Assembly: GCA_016721845.1 (NCBI GenBank)
Contig: JADKHK010000008.1
Coordinates: 124,001-188,000 of the forward strand
DNA: 64,000 bases
Source: Lysobacterales bacterium
Lineage (GTDB): Bacteria > Pseudomonadota > Gammaproteobacteria > Xanthomonadales > Ahniellaceae
Direction: 5' to 3'
Below, in pieces: positions 25,046 to 32,985 of this stretch. The stretch's first letter is position 1; each line of letters starts with the position of its first letter. The notes under the pieces were generated by a model that worked only from the letters and a program-made list of their open reading frames with translations, made no database searches and had not been told where the DNA came from. A program made the position numbers and the translations under genes.

Positions 25046-26194
25046 TCATCCCACCCAGTGACGCAGGCCGGTTCGGCGCACCAGCAGTTCGTAGCTGAGC
25101 AGGCAGATCGCCAGCGTCAGTCCGCACGACAGCAGCAGCGCGAGCGGCCACGACAGCGCGTGATCGAGCAGCACGTATTGCAGCGCGAACAGCACCGGCA
25201 GATGCAGCAGATAGGTCCAGTAACTGCTGCGTGACAGATAGGCCATCCAGGCGCTCGGGTGATTGAGCCAGCGCAGTCCGGCGATCAGGGCCGCGAGTGT
25301 GCCCCAGGCCGCGACGAGGCCTTGCAGCAGCGCGGTCGACCACGGCGCGGTCTGGCCCCAGTCGGCGGCAGCGCGCTGGTCCAGTTGCATGAGGAAGGCG
25401 ACGTAGGCGAACACGCAGGCGAGCAGTCCAGGCCACAACCAGCGGCGCAGCGACAGCAGCAGGTCGACGCGATCGAGCAGTATCGCGCCGAGTGCGAAGA
25501 ACGGCCCGTATAACGCCAACGCCCAGAACTGCGGGAACAGGCTTTCCGGCGCCGGATGCGGTGCGGTGGTCAGGAAGAAGCCGGGCGCCACCAGCACCGG
25601 CAGGATCAACGCCAGCCGCGCCGGCGTGATGCGGACGGTTCGCGCGAACCCGCGCGCCCAGTCGAGCGCGTGCACGACCCATGCGAGCACGGTGAACAGC
25701 AGCAGGTAGTACAGGAACCACAGATGCCCGGTGCTCGGCGGCATGCCGGGTGGATCCGGCATCGCCATCCAGGTCTTCACCATCGACAGGAGCGGTGATG
25801 GCTGTGCGACGTGATCGAGCGCCCACTGCGTGCTTGCGGATATGGCGAGATGGACCAGCGGCCATGCGACCAGCATCGGCACGACGATGCGGCGCAGGCG
25901 CTGGCGCAGCAGTCCGCCCCAGCCGCGGCGCACGATCAACCACGCGGTGACGTAGCCGGCAACCACGAAGAACAGCGGCATGCGCACGAGGTGCAGACAC
26001 CACACGACGGCGTCGATCAATGGCGACTGCGCGCGGTACGCGGTCGGCCAGAAGCCGTGCATCATCGGGCTGTAGGCGAGGGAGGCGTGGAACAGCACGC
26101 CGGCCAGCATCGCCAGCGCACGCAGGTGGTCGAACGCGGGGATGCGCGCGTCCGACGGCGCGGCCGGAGCGGCGCCGGGGTCGAGGTGGCTCAT
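25046..26194 (-). CDS. membrane acyltransferase, family 3 (OpgC/NodX-like)
   Basis: The protein is 382 residues from ATG 26194. The family pattern is an early FDHLRALAMLAGVLFHASLAY and MPLFFVVAGYVTAWL (R-x-x-A and a His near the membrane face), followed by about ten hydrophobic segments. Such enzymes add acetyl or succinyl groups to sugars or glycans on the periplasmic side. The substrate is unknown. It starts 8 bases after the ABC permease gene and may be in the same transcript. Confidence 0.85.
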   Translation of the reverse strand: MSHLDPGAAPAAPSDARIPAFDHLRALAMLAGVLFHASLAYSPMMHGFWPTAYRAQSPLIDAVVWCLHLVRMPLFFVVAGYVTAWLIVRRGWGGLLRQRLRRIVVPMLVAWPLVHLAISASTQWALDHVAQPSPLLSMVKTWMAMPDPPGMPPSTGHLWFLYYLLLFTVLAWVVHALDWARGFARTVRITPARLALILPVLVAPGFFLTTAPHPAPESLFPQFWALALYGPFFALGAILLDRVDLLLSLRRWLWPGLLACVFAYVAFLMQLDQRAAADWGQTAPWSTALLQGLVAAWGTLAALIAGLRWLNHPSAWMAYLSRSSYWTYLLHLPVLFALQYVLLDHALSWPLALLLSCGLTLAICLLSYELLVRRTGLRHWVG

Positions 26195-26202
26195 GGTCGG
26201 GC

Positions 26203-26886
26203 TCAGTAAAAGGCGGGTTTGCGGCCGTTCGACCACAACGCGTAGGCGAGGCAGGCGAGGCCGATCAGGGTCTGGGCGGCGAGGATGGCGAGCGCCGGCG
26301 CGTGCCAGATCACGGCATTGCCGCGCAAGACGCTCTGCACGCTGTCCATCTGTCCGATCAGCATGAGGAAGGGGTTGATCAGCACCATGCTGCCGATCAT
26401 CACGAACATGTTCCAGCCTTCCGATTCCACCTGCATCGCCACCGCCAACGAGATGCAGTAGGCGACGAGCACATGGCCGAAGACCAGGGCGGCGAGCACG
26501 ACTAGGCCGTCCGGCAGCGGCGTGCTGAAGATGATGATGGCCGTGAACAGGGCCATGACCAGAAAGGGCACCAGGAACGTCAGCAGGTTGCCGGCGAGTT
26601 TGGCGACGGTGAAGTCGAGCGGCGATACCGGCAGGCTCATCACGAAGGCCAGCGTCTGTTCCTTGCGTTCGACCAGCAGCGAGGTCGAGACCGCGAAGCA
26701 GGCGATGGCCACCAGCAGGATGATCAGCAGCAGCGAGCCGATGTAGAACGCCCAGGGCTTGGCCATGCCGAGGAAGGCCAGCGCGACGATGCCGCCGAGC
26801 AGGTGTGCCGCCAGCTGCTTCTGGAACAGCTGCCAGTCCTTGATCATCAGCAGCCGGATGACCGGCCAGTTGAGTTCACGCGTCAT
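26203..26886 (-). CDS. ABC transporter permease
   Basis: This 227-residue membrane protein has six hydrophobic segments and the charged loop VERKEQTLAFVMSLPVSPLDF, typical of ABC-2-type permeases controlled by YtrA-like regulators. ATG 26886 overlaps the stop of the ATPase gene by four bases, so the two are coupled. The substrate is unknown; related systems respond to cell-envelope antibiotics. Confidence 0.85.
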   Translation of the reverse strand: MTRELNWPVIRLLMIKDWQLFQKQLAAHLLGGIVALAFLGMAKPWAFYIGSLLLIILLVAIACFAVSTSLLVERKEQTLAFVMSLPVSPLDFTVAKLAGNLLTFLVPFLVMALFTAIIIFSTPLPDGLVVLAALVFGHVLVAYCISLAVAMQVESEGWNMFVMIGSMVLINPFLMLIGQMDSVQSVLRGNAVIWHAPALAILAAQTLIGLACLAYALWSNGRKPAFY

Positions 26887-27767
26887 GGCCGTCCTCCCGC
26901 ACGTACGGTGGTCACGAAGATGTCTTCCAGCGTCATCGGGTCGATGCGCTGCACGCTCAGGCCGACTTGGGCCAGACGTTCCGGCAGGTCGTCCTGCCAG
27001 CGTCGGAATTTCAGTTCGATCTGGCTGCCGGCGGCGCGGCGTTGCACCAGTTCCGGCCACGGGTCGATCGTGTCCGGCACGTCGCCGACGCAGAGCACGC
27101 GGCGCCATTCATCGATGAAACGTTCCTTGTCGGCGCTGGCCAGCAGTCGGCCTTGGTGCATGAAGCTGATGCTGTCCGACAACTGCTCGACGTCGTGGGT
27201 GTTGTGCGACGAGAACAGCACGCTGCGATGTTCGTCGCGCAGCACTTCGGCCAGCGATTCCAGCACTTCGGCGCGGGCGACCGGGTCGAGTCCGGTGGTG
27301 GGTTCGTCGAGCAGCAGCAGTTGTGGCCGGCGTGCGAGGCAGAGCAGCAGCAGCGCCTTGACGCGTTGCCCGTGCGAGAAGCCGCCGACGGTCTGGTCGG
27401 CGCGCAGGTCGAAGCGGCGCAGCAGCGAGGCGGCATAGGCCGAGTCCCATTCGGGATAGATGCGGCGCACCAGTTCGATGTGCCAGGCCAGCGTCTGGCC
27501 GCGATACAGGCGCATGTCCTCGGCCGCGAAGCCGATCTTGCGCTTGGCCGCGACCTGCGCGTCGGGCAGGCGATGACCGAGCACTTCGATGTCGCCGGCC
27601 GAGGGCGCAGCCAGGCCGGTGAGCAGGCGCAGCAAGGTGCTCTTGCCGGCGCCGTTGACGCCGACGAGACCCATGATCTGGCCTTCGGGCAGGGTCAGCG
27701 AGAAGTCGTTGATGCTGAATTGCGGGTAGTGCTTGCTGACGCCGGTGATGGCGAAGGCGGCGGTCAT
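26883..27767 (-). CDS. ABC transporter ATP-binding protein
   Basis: This 294-residue protein has Walker A GVNGAGKST, the signature region GGFSHGQRVKALLLLCLAR (an SHGQ variant of the usual LSGGQ), Walker B LLLLDEPTTGLDP and a switch His (FSSHNTHD). It pairs with the permease at 26203. The C-terminal ~80 residues extend past the ATPase core. It overlaps the upstream GntR regulator by four bases. Confidence 0.93.
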   Translation of the reverse strand: MTAAFAITGVSKHYPQFSINDFSLTLPEGQIMGLVGVNGAGKSTLLRLLTGLAAPSAGDIEVLGHRLPDAQVAAKRKIGFAAEDMRLYRGQTLAWHIELVRRIYPEWDSAYAASLLRRFDLRADQTVGGFSHGQRVKALLLLCLARRPQLLLLDEPTTGLDPVARAEVLESLAEVLRDEHRSVLFSSHNTHDVEQLSDSISFMHQGRLLASADKERFIDEWRRVLCVGDVPDTIDPWPELVQRRAAGSQIELKFRRWQDDLPERLAQVGLSVQRIDPMTLEDIFVTTVRAGGRP

Positions 27768-28204
27768 CGATCGATTCCTTTGCGGGTGGGCGACGTGCTT
27801 GCGACGGCGTCATCGGCGGTGCGCTGCGGGAGCGTCGCGTGGGCGTCCAGCACCAAGTCGAGCCGGCCGTGCAGCGCCTCGCGGGCAAGGCCGAGTCGCG
27901 CGGCAGTGGCCGCGGCTTCGGTCAGTTGCAGGTCGAGGTGATGGTCGAGCAAGCCACGCGCATGGTCCGGTCGTTCGCTGACCACCGAACCCTTGCCATG
28001 GCGGGTGCTGATGACCCCGGCACGTTCCAGGTCCTCGTAGGCGCGCTTGACCGTGATGACGCTGACACCGCTGGTGGCGGCCAGCTCACGAATCGACGGC
28101 AGGGACTGACCCGGCGCCCAGTCGCCGGCCATCACCCGCGCGGTGATCTGGTCGACGATCTGCTGGTACATCGGTCGCGGGTCGCTGGCGGAAAGAAGCA
28201 GCAT
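27764..28204 (-). CDS. GntR-family regulator, YtrA-like
   Basis: The protein is 146 residues from ATG 28204. It has a winged helix at residues ~10-75 (MYQQIVDQITARVMAGDW, LPSIRELAATSGVSVITVKRAYEDLE, GKGSVV), then a short C-terminal helical region without an effector domain, as in the YtrA subfamily, whose members repress their own ABC operon. It is the first gene of the regulator-ATPase-permease operon. A double dyad lies just upstream at 28215-28244. Confidence 0.92.
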   Translation of the reverse strand: MLLLSASDPRPMYQQIVDQITARVMAGDWAPGQSLPSIRELAATSGVSVITVKRAYEDLERAGVISTRHGKGSVVSERPDHARGLLDHHLDLQLTEAAATAARLGLAREALHGRLDLVLDAHATLPQRTADDAVASTSPTRKGIDR

Positions 28205-28214
28205 TCGGCACCAC

Positions 28215-28244
28215 TGTGCATCTGTAATAGACACAGTATGCACA
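28215..28244 (-). promoter_or_regulatory. dyad operator candidate for the GntR regulator
   Basis: Perfect outer arms TGTGCAT and ATGCACA enclose an inner pair CTGT and ACAG. The dyad is 10 bases before the regulator's start codon and overlaps where its promoter should lie. Autorepression is inferred from the YtrA family habit. Confidence 0.6.
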
Positions 28245-28290
28245 GCAATTACAGTCGATGCAAGCCCGGCCAGGGAGTGGCCACGACGGG

Positions 28291-28815
28291 CTACGATGGC
28301 TCGAACAGTGACCGGTGGGCGCGGAAGAACGAGAAGATCGCTTCATTTCGCTTGTCGTCATCGGCGAAAGGGCTCGAGACGGACTTGTAGGCGGCCTCGA
28401 CCGCATCGGTGTCGTCCGGGTCCTCTTCGCAGGCTCGGAGTGCGGCTTCGAGTGCTTCGGCTTCCGAAGCCAGGCCGATGCGCCGGTATGCCTGAATGAC
28501 GCTCGGCAGCAACCGCGTGCCCGCGTTGGTCAGGGCCGTCCAGCCATTGAAGGCGTAATCGTCTTCGAGCGAGTAAACGGGGAATGCGAGTCTGAAGCCT
28601 TCGGGCATGCGCTCCAGGTTCGGCACCTCACCCGAGTCGGTCACGCCCATGTGCAGCGGCAAGTAGCCCAGCATCTCCTCGAACAGATCGTCATCGTCGA
28701 TGCGCCAAAACTCGAGCGGAATCGGATCGAGTTGCCTGCGTTCGGGATAGTGGCCGTACATGTACTCGCGCAGCGCCTCGAGGATCGTGCGGACGGACTC
28801 GTCGATCACAGTCAT
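28291..28815 (-). CDS. DMP19/DUF4375-family protein
   Basis: The protein is 174 residues from ATG 28815. Its pattern fits the DMP19-like family: a conserved VYSLEDDYAFNGWTALTNAG segment near the middle and an acidic helical end (DPDDTDAVEAAYKS). Functions in this family are poorly known; one characterised member is a DNA-mimic protein. It is strongly acidic, consistent with either mimicry or plain solubility. The neighbours give no clear pathway. Confidence 0.65.
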   Translation of the reverse strand: MTVIDESVRTILEALREYMYGHYPERRQLDPIPLEFWRIDDDDLFEEMLGYLPLHMGVTDSGEVPNLERMPEGFRLAFPVYSLEDDYAFNGWTALTNAGTRLLPSVIQAYRRIGLASEAEALEAALRACEEDPDDTDAVEAAYKSVSSPFADDDKRNEAIFSFFRAHRSLFEPS

Positions 28816-28871
28816 GTTGCCGTCCTCTTTGAAGAATGGTTGGACCGCGCGCACAAGAGCGTCATGAGTCG

Positions 28872-29234
28872 CTAGGCCCAAGGATGCAGCGCGCACTCTG
28901 GCCCGATGGTCGTGTAGAAGCCGACCGCCATGCCGGCGAGGAAGGCGGAAACGGGAAGAAGGAAGGTCACCAGTTCCCTTCGTGCTCGGAAGGGCGACCA
29001 CCGCGTGAGCCCATGGGCGATTCCTGCGAACAGGGCCAACAAGCCGAGACAGGTAACGAGTGTGCCGGGATGAACGAAGACGAGAAAGCCCGCCCGCAAC
29101 AGGGCAGACCCAGCGCCCGCCAAGAGTCCGTGACACGCGATCGTGTCGTAACCAAGAAGCGCGGAAACGGTGGCAAGGAAGGCCGACAGCAGGACGACAA
29201 TTCCATTCGAGCGCTGGTCGGCATTGAGGTGCAT
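28872..29234 (-). CDS. small membrane protein, unknown
   Basis: This 120-residue protein has about three or four hydrophobic segments (GIVVLLSAFLATVSALLGY, AGFLVFVHPGTLVTCLGLLAL, LVTFLLPVSAFLAGMAVGFY). I do not recognise it. It lies between the deaminase and DMP19-like genes in the same direction. Confidence 0.55.
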   Translation of the reverse strand: MHLNADQRSNGIVVLLSAFLATVSALLGYDTIACHGLLAGAGSALLRAGFLVFVHPGTLVTCLGLLALFAGIAHGLTRWSPFRARRELVTFLLPVSAFLAGMAVGFYTTIGPECALHPWA

Positions 29235-29278
29235 CGAGTTCTACCTGAACAGTTGCCAGCGGCCGAGATTAACCGTCT

Positions 29279-29326
29279 GCGGGCGCCAACGCTGGAATGA
29301 CGTGTTGAGCGTCACTGGTCGCCCGC
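29279..29326 (-). other. bulged hairpin between two genes, possible degenerate attC
   Basis: Outer arms GCGGGCG and CGCCCGC, then CCA/TGG, then ACGCT/AGCGT pair around a 14-base loop. Extra unpaired bases lie on one arm only, as in integron attC folds. It sits in the 161-bp gap after the deaminase gene, where a cassette recombination site would be expected. No clean GTTRRRY core is present, so the reading is weak. Confidence 0.3.
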
Positions 29327-29395
29327 TTTGCGCGCACTTGGGATGCCAAGTTCTTTCTCAAACGCCTCTCCGACATCGCAGTATGGGAGTGCCTC

Positions 29396-30268
29396 TTATG
29401 GCCCCTGCTCAAACAGGCTATCCATCGGACCCCGAATGTGTATTACTCGAATTTCGTAGGATAAGGTGACCTCATTTCGATCATCCCCTCGGTCCAATGA
29501 GAGAACTCGCTCGACCTTCACGACAGCGAAGATGTGCTCTGCATTGCCGCGAAAGATGACGACGTCTCCGTCATTTGCAGTGACGGAATGTTTTTCCGGA
29601 AAGAAATCCATCGCGGAGGGATCGTCGATCTGATCAAGTGCATTTGCGTACCGAGCGAGAGCGATCTTCCCTCGCTCCGAACATGCGTGGATCACGCCCG
29701 ATGCTGCATGTGACCATTTTGTATCGATGGTTATGGGCAGTTCGCCAATAGAGAAAATAGGAGATAGGACGTAATCGAATGTTGCTGATCCGCTGCGATT
29801 TTTGTTGGATCGATACTGCTCTAGAAATGACGTGTTCATCTCACGTAACTTGTGACGCAGGTCTGCCGGAAAATCCCGCAGGACAACGCCGGCATCGCGC
29901 AGCATTTTCCAACCCTCTCTGTAAATCTTCGGATTAGGGTCATAGAGGCCGATGAAAACAGTGCCAACCCCCTGGTCTATTAGGCGTTGCGCACATGCGA
30001 TTTTTGGCGCGTTTCTACGGCTGCATGGTTCGAGCGTTGTGTAGACCACGGCGCCGTGTAGATCTGCCCCGGCGGCAGACTCTATTGCACACTTCTCAGC
30101 GTGGTTCCCAGCGGCGCACTGTCCGCGAAAGGCAGAGGCGATTTCAGCACCGTTCTTTACGATAACTGCCCCAACAGCAGGTGTCGGATCGTCTCGGTCT
30201 GATTCGGATACCGACCGGGCTGCGAGTTCAACAGCCTTTTTCATCCACTTGTGGTGTTCGTCGGTCAT
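29396..30268 (-). CDS. RibD-like zinc deaminase with an unrecognised C-terminal domain
   Basis: This 290-residue protein has, at residues ~1-145, a cytidine-deaminase fold of the RibD type: HAEKCAIE gives the zinc His and the proton-shuttle Glu, PCSRRNAPKIAC gives the two zinc Cys (one residue more between them than in RibD), and GLYDPNPKIYREGWKMLRDAG matches the RibD segment after the active site. The reductase domain of RibD is absent and is replaced by ~140 residues I do not recognise (SPIFSIGELPITIDTKW onward). It is likely a nucleotide or nucleobase deaminase of an accessory system. Codon use is visibly more A/T-rich than the flanks, which suggests transfer. Confidence 0.75.
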   Translation of the reverse strand: MTDEHHKWMKKAVELAARSVSESDRDDPTPAVGAVIVKNGAEIASAFRGQCAAGNHAEKCAIESAAGADLHGAVVYTTLEPCSRRNAPKIACAQRLIDQGVGTVFIGLYDPNPKIYREGWKMLRDAGVVLRDFPADLRHKLREMNTSFLEQYRSNKNRSGSATFDYVLSPIFSIGELPITIDTKWSHAASGVIHACSERGKIALARYANALDQIDDPSAMDFFPEKHSVTANDGDVVIFRGNAEHIFAVVKVERVLSLDRGDDRNEVTLSYEIRVIHIRGPMDSLFEQGP

Positions 30269-30302
30269 TTCTTGTTTGCTCCAACAATCGGCTTTTTCGC
30301 CG

Positions 30303-30391
30303 GCGAACTCCGCGTTAAGCGGCTGCGGGCCGACGACATATCAGGAAGCATCGAAACCCCTCCCCGCGGTCCGCTTGAACTCAAAGTTAGC
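30303..30391 (-). other. attC: integron attC-like recombination site
   Basis: Read on the minus strand: GCTAAC, TTTGAG, then GTTCAAGCGG, a ~45-base central part containing CCGCGGG and CCCGCAG, then CCGCTTAAC, GCGG and AGTTCGC. The arms GTTCAAGCGG and CCGCTTAAC pair with one extra C on the 5' arm. This is the extrahelical-base layout of attC sites and nearly the same as the aadA-type attC (GTTCAAGCCG with CGGCTTAAC). The outer core pairs less well. It lies just after the HEPN-like gene stop and before the deaminase start, oriented as a cassette 3' end. No integrase is in the window. Confidence 0.6.
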
Positions 30392-30395
30392 GAAC

Positions 30396-31109
30396 TCACG
30401 GCACAACGCCGCTTGCAAGCCCTTCAAAGACACGCATATACGCCTCGAAGTGCGAAATGCCTGCGCCGTTTAGGGCGCTTCCAAAGTTGCGAGTGGCTGT
30501 TGTGAGGAGCAGTTCACCCGGCGAAAACCCCTTGGTGAGGTTCCCATTGGCTGGTTGCAGGAACCATACGGCAGCCGCCTTAAAGTCGGCCTTGCACTTA
30601 TCTGAATCGTGAGCGATCCGATTGCGAATGCGGTTCGCGTTTGAAAGCAGATCAACCTTCGGTGTGAGCAACCCGAAATGATGCTGGGAAAAAAAGAAGT
30701 CCGCTGTTCTCCAGACCCAACGAGCGTCTGACACCTTCAAGTAGTTCTTCTGTGGATCGTAGTTGGAATCCTGGGAAAGGAGCTCATATGCGTGGCCAAG
30801 GTCCGCTGCGCGGCCGTATTTGGGCAAAGCCGTGTAACCCGAATTCGTTGCTGCGCCAGCCAGGTAACGAACTAACGCGCGCTCCAGAAACTCCTCCCAT
30901 GCTGCGACTACACCAATAAACGCCAGCCCAGTGATCTGCCTCACGTGCTTAGGGTGGATCCCTGCGGGAGCGTTCGGGTGAACCTTCTGCGGCAATGCGC
31001 GCACTGCCGCGACGAGACTTCTAGCTGTCGCAATCTCTGCGAGGAAGGCGTCGCGTACGTGAGTGACCTTGGGCGGGGGACCGGGCATAGGTGTGAGTTC
31101 TAACCGCAT
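30396..31109 (-). CDS. HEPN-like protein, putative RNase, in a gene cassette
   Basis: This 237-residue protein is largely helical. The segment NANRIRNRIAHDS carries R-x-x-x-x-H-type spacing (RNRIAH), the catalytic motif of HEPN ribonucleases. An earlier GVVAAWEEFLERALVRYLA helix resembles the first helix of the MAE_28990/RiboL-PSP HEPN groups. HEPN proteins act in toxin-antitoxin and phage-defence systems. No obvious antitoxin is fused. The gene ends 5 bases before the attC-like site, as expected for an integron cassette. Base use is lower in GC than the neighbours. Confidence 0.6.
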   Translation of the reverse strand: MRLELTPMPGPPPKVTHVRDAFLAEIATARSLVAAVRALPQKVHPNAPAGIHPKHVRQITGLAFIGVVAAWEEFLERALVRYLAGAATNSGYTALPKYGRAADLGHAYELLSQDSNYDPQKNYLKVSDARWVWRTADFFFSQHHFGLLTPKVDLLSNANRIRNRIAHDSDKCKADFKAAAVWFLQPANGNLTKGFSPGELLLTTATRNFGSALNGAGISHFEAYMRVFEGLASGVVP

Positions 31110-31375
31110 TTCTCCGACGGAATCGTCGGGCTATGCGGGCGAGTCTGTGTGGGTGGGGAGGCGTGGGTCAAGACACTCGTTCGGTGGAATCGGAGATTGC
31201 GCCGAAGCGTCGACGTGGTTGGGGCGCGACGCGCAGGCGGGTCCGACGAGGGTGGCGGGATCAAGCTGAGTGCGACGGTGGAGTCGCGATTGCGGGCGGC
31301 GGCACTGCAGGCGGTTTCCGTCGGAGAATGTTGAGTAGAATCGGGGAATGACGAACACAGCCGGTGCCCGGGCGC

Positions 31376-32488
31376 ATGCGTGATGGATTGCTGATTCGCT
31401 GGCGCGGGCCGGGCGAGGCGCTGGAATGGCTGCGGGTCGAGGACGGGCGGGCCGGATTCGTGCAGCACGAACAGGCCCCGGCCGCGGCGGTGCTGGCCAA
31501 GGCGGCGCGCATCACGGTGCTGGTGCCGGCCGAGGATGTGCTGAGCATCGGGCTCGACCTGCCGGCGCGCAAACCCGACGCCGCCCGCTCGGCCGCCGCG
31601 TTTGCGGCCGAGGAACAGGTCGCGGCACCGATCGAGACGGTCCAGGTGGCGCTCGGCGAGGCGGCGAACGATGGCCGCTGGTCCTGTGCGGTCATCGCAC
31701 GGCCGAAACTCGCGGCGATCCAGTCGGACCTGGCGCAACGCGGCGTTGTCGCTGATGCCCTGCATGCCGATGCCGCCTGTCTGGCCGTGGGTCGCACGCT
31801 GCGCAGCGGGAACCGGGTGCTGGCGCGGCTGGATCGCGAACGGGCCGTGGCCGGCGACGCGGCATGGTGGTCGCGCGTCGCGGCGAGTGTGGCCGATCTC
31901 GCGGCGCCGGAAACCGTCGACGAACTGCTGCCGGAACTGGCACGCGGCTTGTCGCTGGCGGCACCGGTCAATCTGCTGCAGGGCGAATTCGCCGGCCGTC
32001 ACCGGGGTGCCGGCGCACTGCGCTGGTGGGCCTGGGCGGCGATGTTCGCGCTCGCCGCGATCCTGCTGCAGACCCTGTGGATGCAACTCGATGCCTGGCG
32101 CCTGCAGCGGCGCGTCGATGCGCTGAATGCGGCGATGGTGCAGGTGTATCGCGAACGCTTCCCGGACGCACAGCGCGTGCCGAATCCGCGACTGATGCTG
32201 GAAAATGCGCTGAAACAGGCCGGTGCCGGAGGCGATGCCGGGGATTCCGGACTGTCCCTGCTCGCGCGCGCGGCACCGGTGCTCGGCAACCAGACCGGCT
32301 CGCAGCTCAGTGGTGCCGAGTACCGCGGCGGGCGTCTCGAGTTGCGCATCGATGCGCCGGATATCGGCGCGCTCGACTCCTTGCGCGAAAGCCTGGCGAG
32401 CTCGCTCGGCATGCCGGTGACGCTGGACAGCGCAACCGCCGACCAGGGCCGCATCGATGGCCGCCTGCGCATCGGCGGTGCGCAATGA
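31376..32488 (+). CDS. gspL: T2SS inner-membrane protein GspL
   Basis: The protein is 370 residues from ATG 31376 (a GTG at 31364 is an alternative). The cytoplasmic actin-like part has VLVPAEDVLSIGLDLPARK and AFAAEEQVAAPIE, the usual GspL pattern. A membrane segment (WAWAAMFALAAILLQTLW) is followed by a periplasmic ferredoxin-like domain (LELRIDAPDIGALDSLRESL). GspL links the GspE ATPase to the pseudopilus platform. Its start lacks a strong ribosome site, and the gene now begins its own gsp block, 7.7 kb from gspK. Confidence 0.9.
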   Translation: MRDGLLIRWRGPGEALEWLRVEDGRAGFVQHEQAPAAAVLAKAARITVLVPAEDVLSIGLDLPARKPDAARSAAAFAAEEQVAAPIETVQVALGEAANDGRWSCAVIARPKLAAIQSDLAQRGVVADALHADAACLAVGRTLRSGNRVLARLDRERAVAGDAAWWSRVAASVADLAAPETVDELLPELARGLSLAAPVNLLQGEFAGRHRGAGALRWWAWAAMFALAAILLQTLWMQLDAWRLQRRVDALNAAMVQVYRERFPDAQRVPNPRLMLENALKQAGAGGDAGDSGLSLLARAAPVLGNQTGSQLSGAEYRGGRLELRIDAPDIGALDSLRESLASSLGMPVTLDSATADQGRIDGRLRIGGAQ

Positions 32489-32976
32489 AGGCCTGGTGGT
32501 CGGCTCTGTCCGAACGCGATCGACGCATGCTGTCGATCGGTGGCCTCGTCGTCGCGGCCCTGCTGTTCTGGGCCTTGTGGTTCGATCCGCTGCTGCAGTC
32601 GCGGCGCAATCTCGCCGATAGCGTGAAGCAGGCCGAGGCCGATCTCGTCTACATGCAGGCGGCGTCGCAACGGCTGGCGGCGATGCAGTCGACCGGCACC
32701 GCCACGGTGTTCGACCGCGGGGGCCGTTCCCTGCTGGCCCTGGCCGACGCCAGTGCGCGCGAGGCCCAGCTCGCGAACGTGTTGAAGCGCATCGAGCCGG
32801 TGTCGAGCGGGCGCGTGTCGGTATGGCTGGAAGCAGCCCCGTTCGACGCGATGGCGGCGTGGCTGGAACAGTTGCAGAACAGCTACGGCATTCGTGCCGA
32901 GGAATTTTCCGTGTCGCGGACGGTCGCACCCGGCCAGGTCGACGCGCGCATCGTGCTGGTCGATCCAGCTGCATAG
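32485..32976 (+). CDS. gspM: T2SS inner-membrane protein GspM
   Basis: This 163-residue protein has the short cytoplasmic start MKAWWSALSERDRRML, one membrane helix (IGGLVVAALLFWALWF), then a periplasmic coiled-coil and small domain ending QVDARIVLVDPAA. It partners GspL. The start overlaps the gspL stop by four bases. Confidence 0.92.
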   Translation: MKAWWSALSERDRRMLSIGGLVVAALLFWALWFDPLLQSRRNLADSVKQAEADLVYMQAASQRLAAMQSTGTATVFDRGGRSLLALADASAREAQLANVLKRIEPVSSGRVSVWLEAAPFDAMAAWLEQLQNSYGIRAEEFSVSRTVAPGQVDARIVLVDPAA

Positions 32977-32985
32977 GGGTCACTG

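Noticed and set aside
31110..31375. Possible integron attI or integrase remnant before the HEPN gene
   Set aside because: No integrase-like frame and no convincing core sites are visible in this 266-bp gap; I see nothing definite in it.
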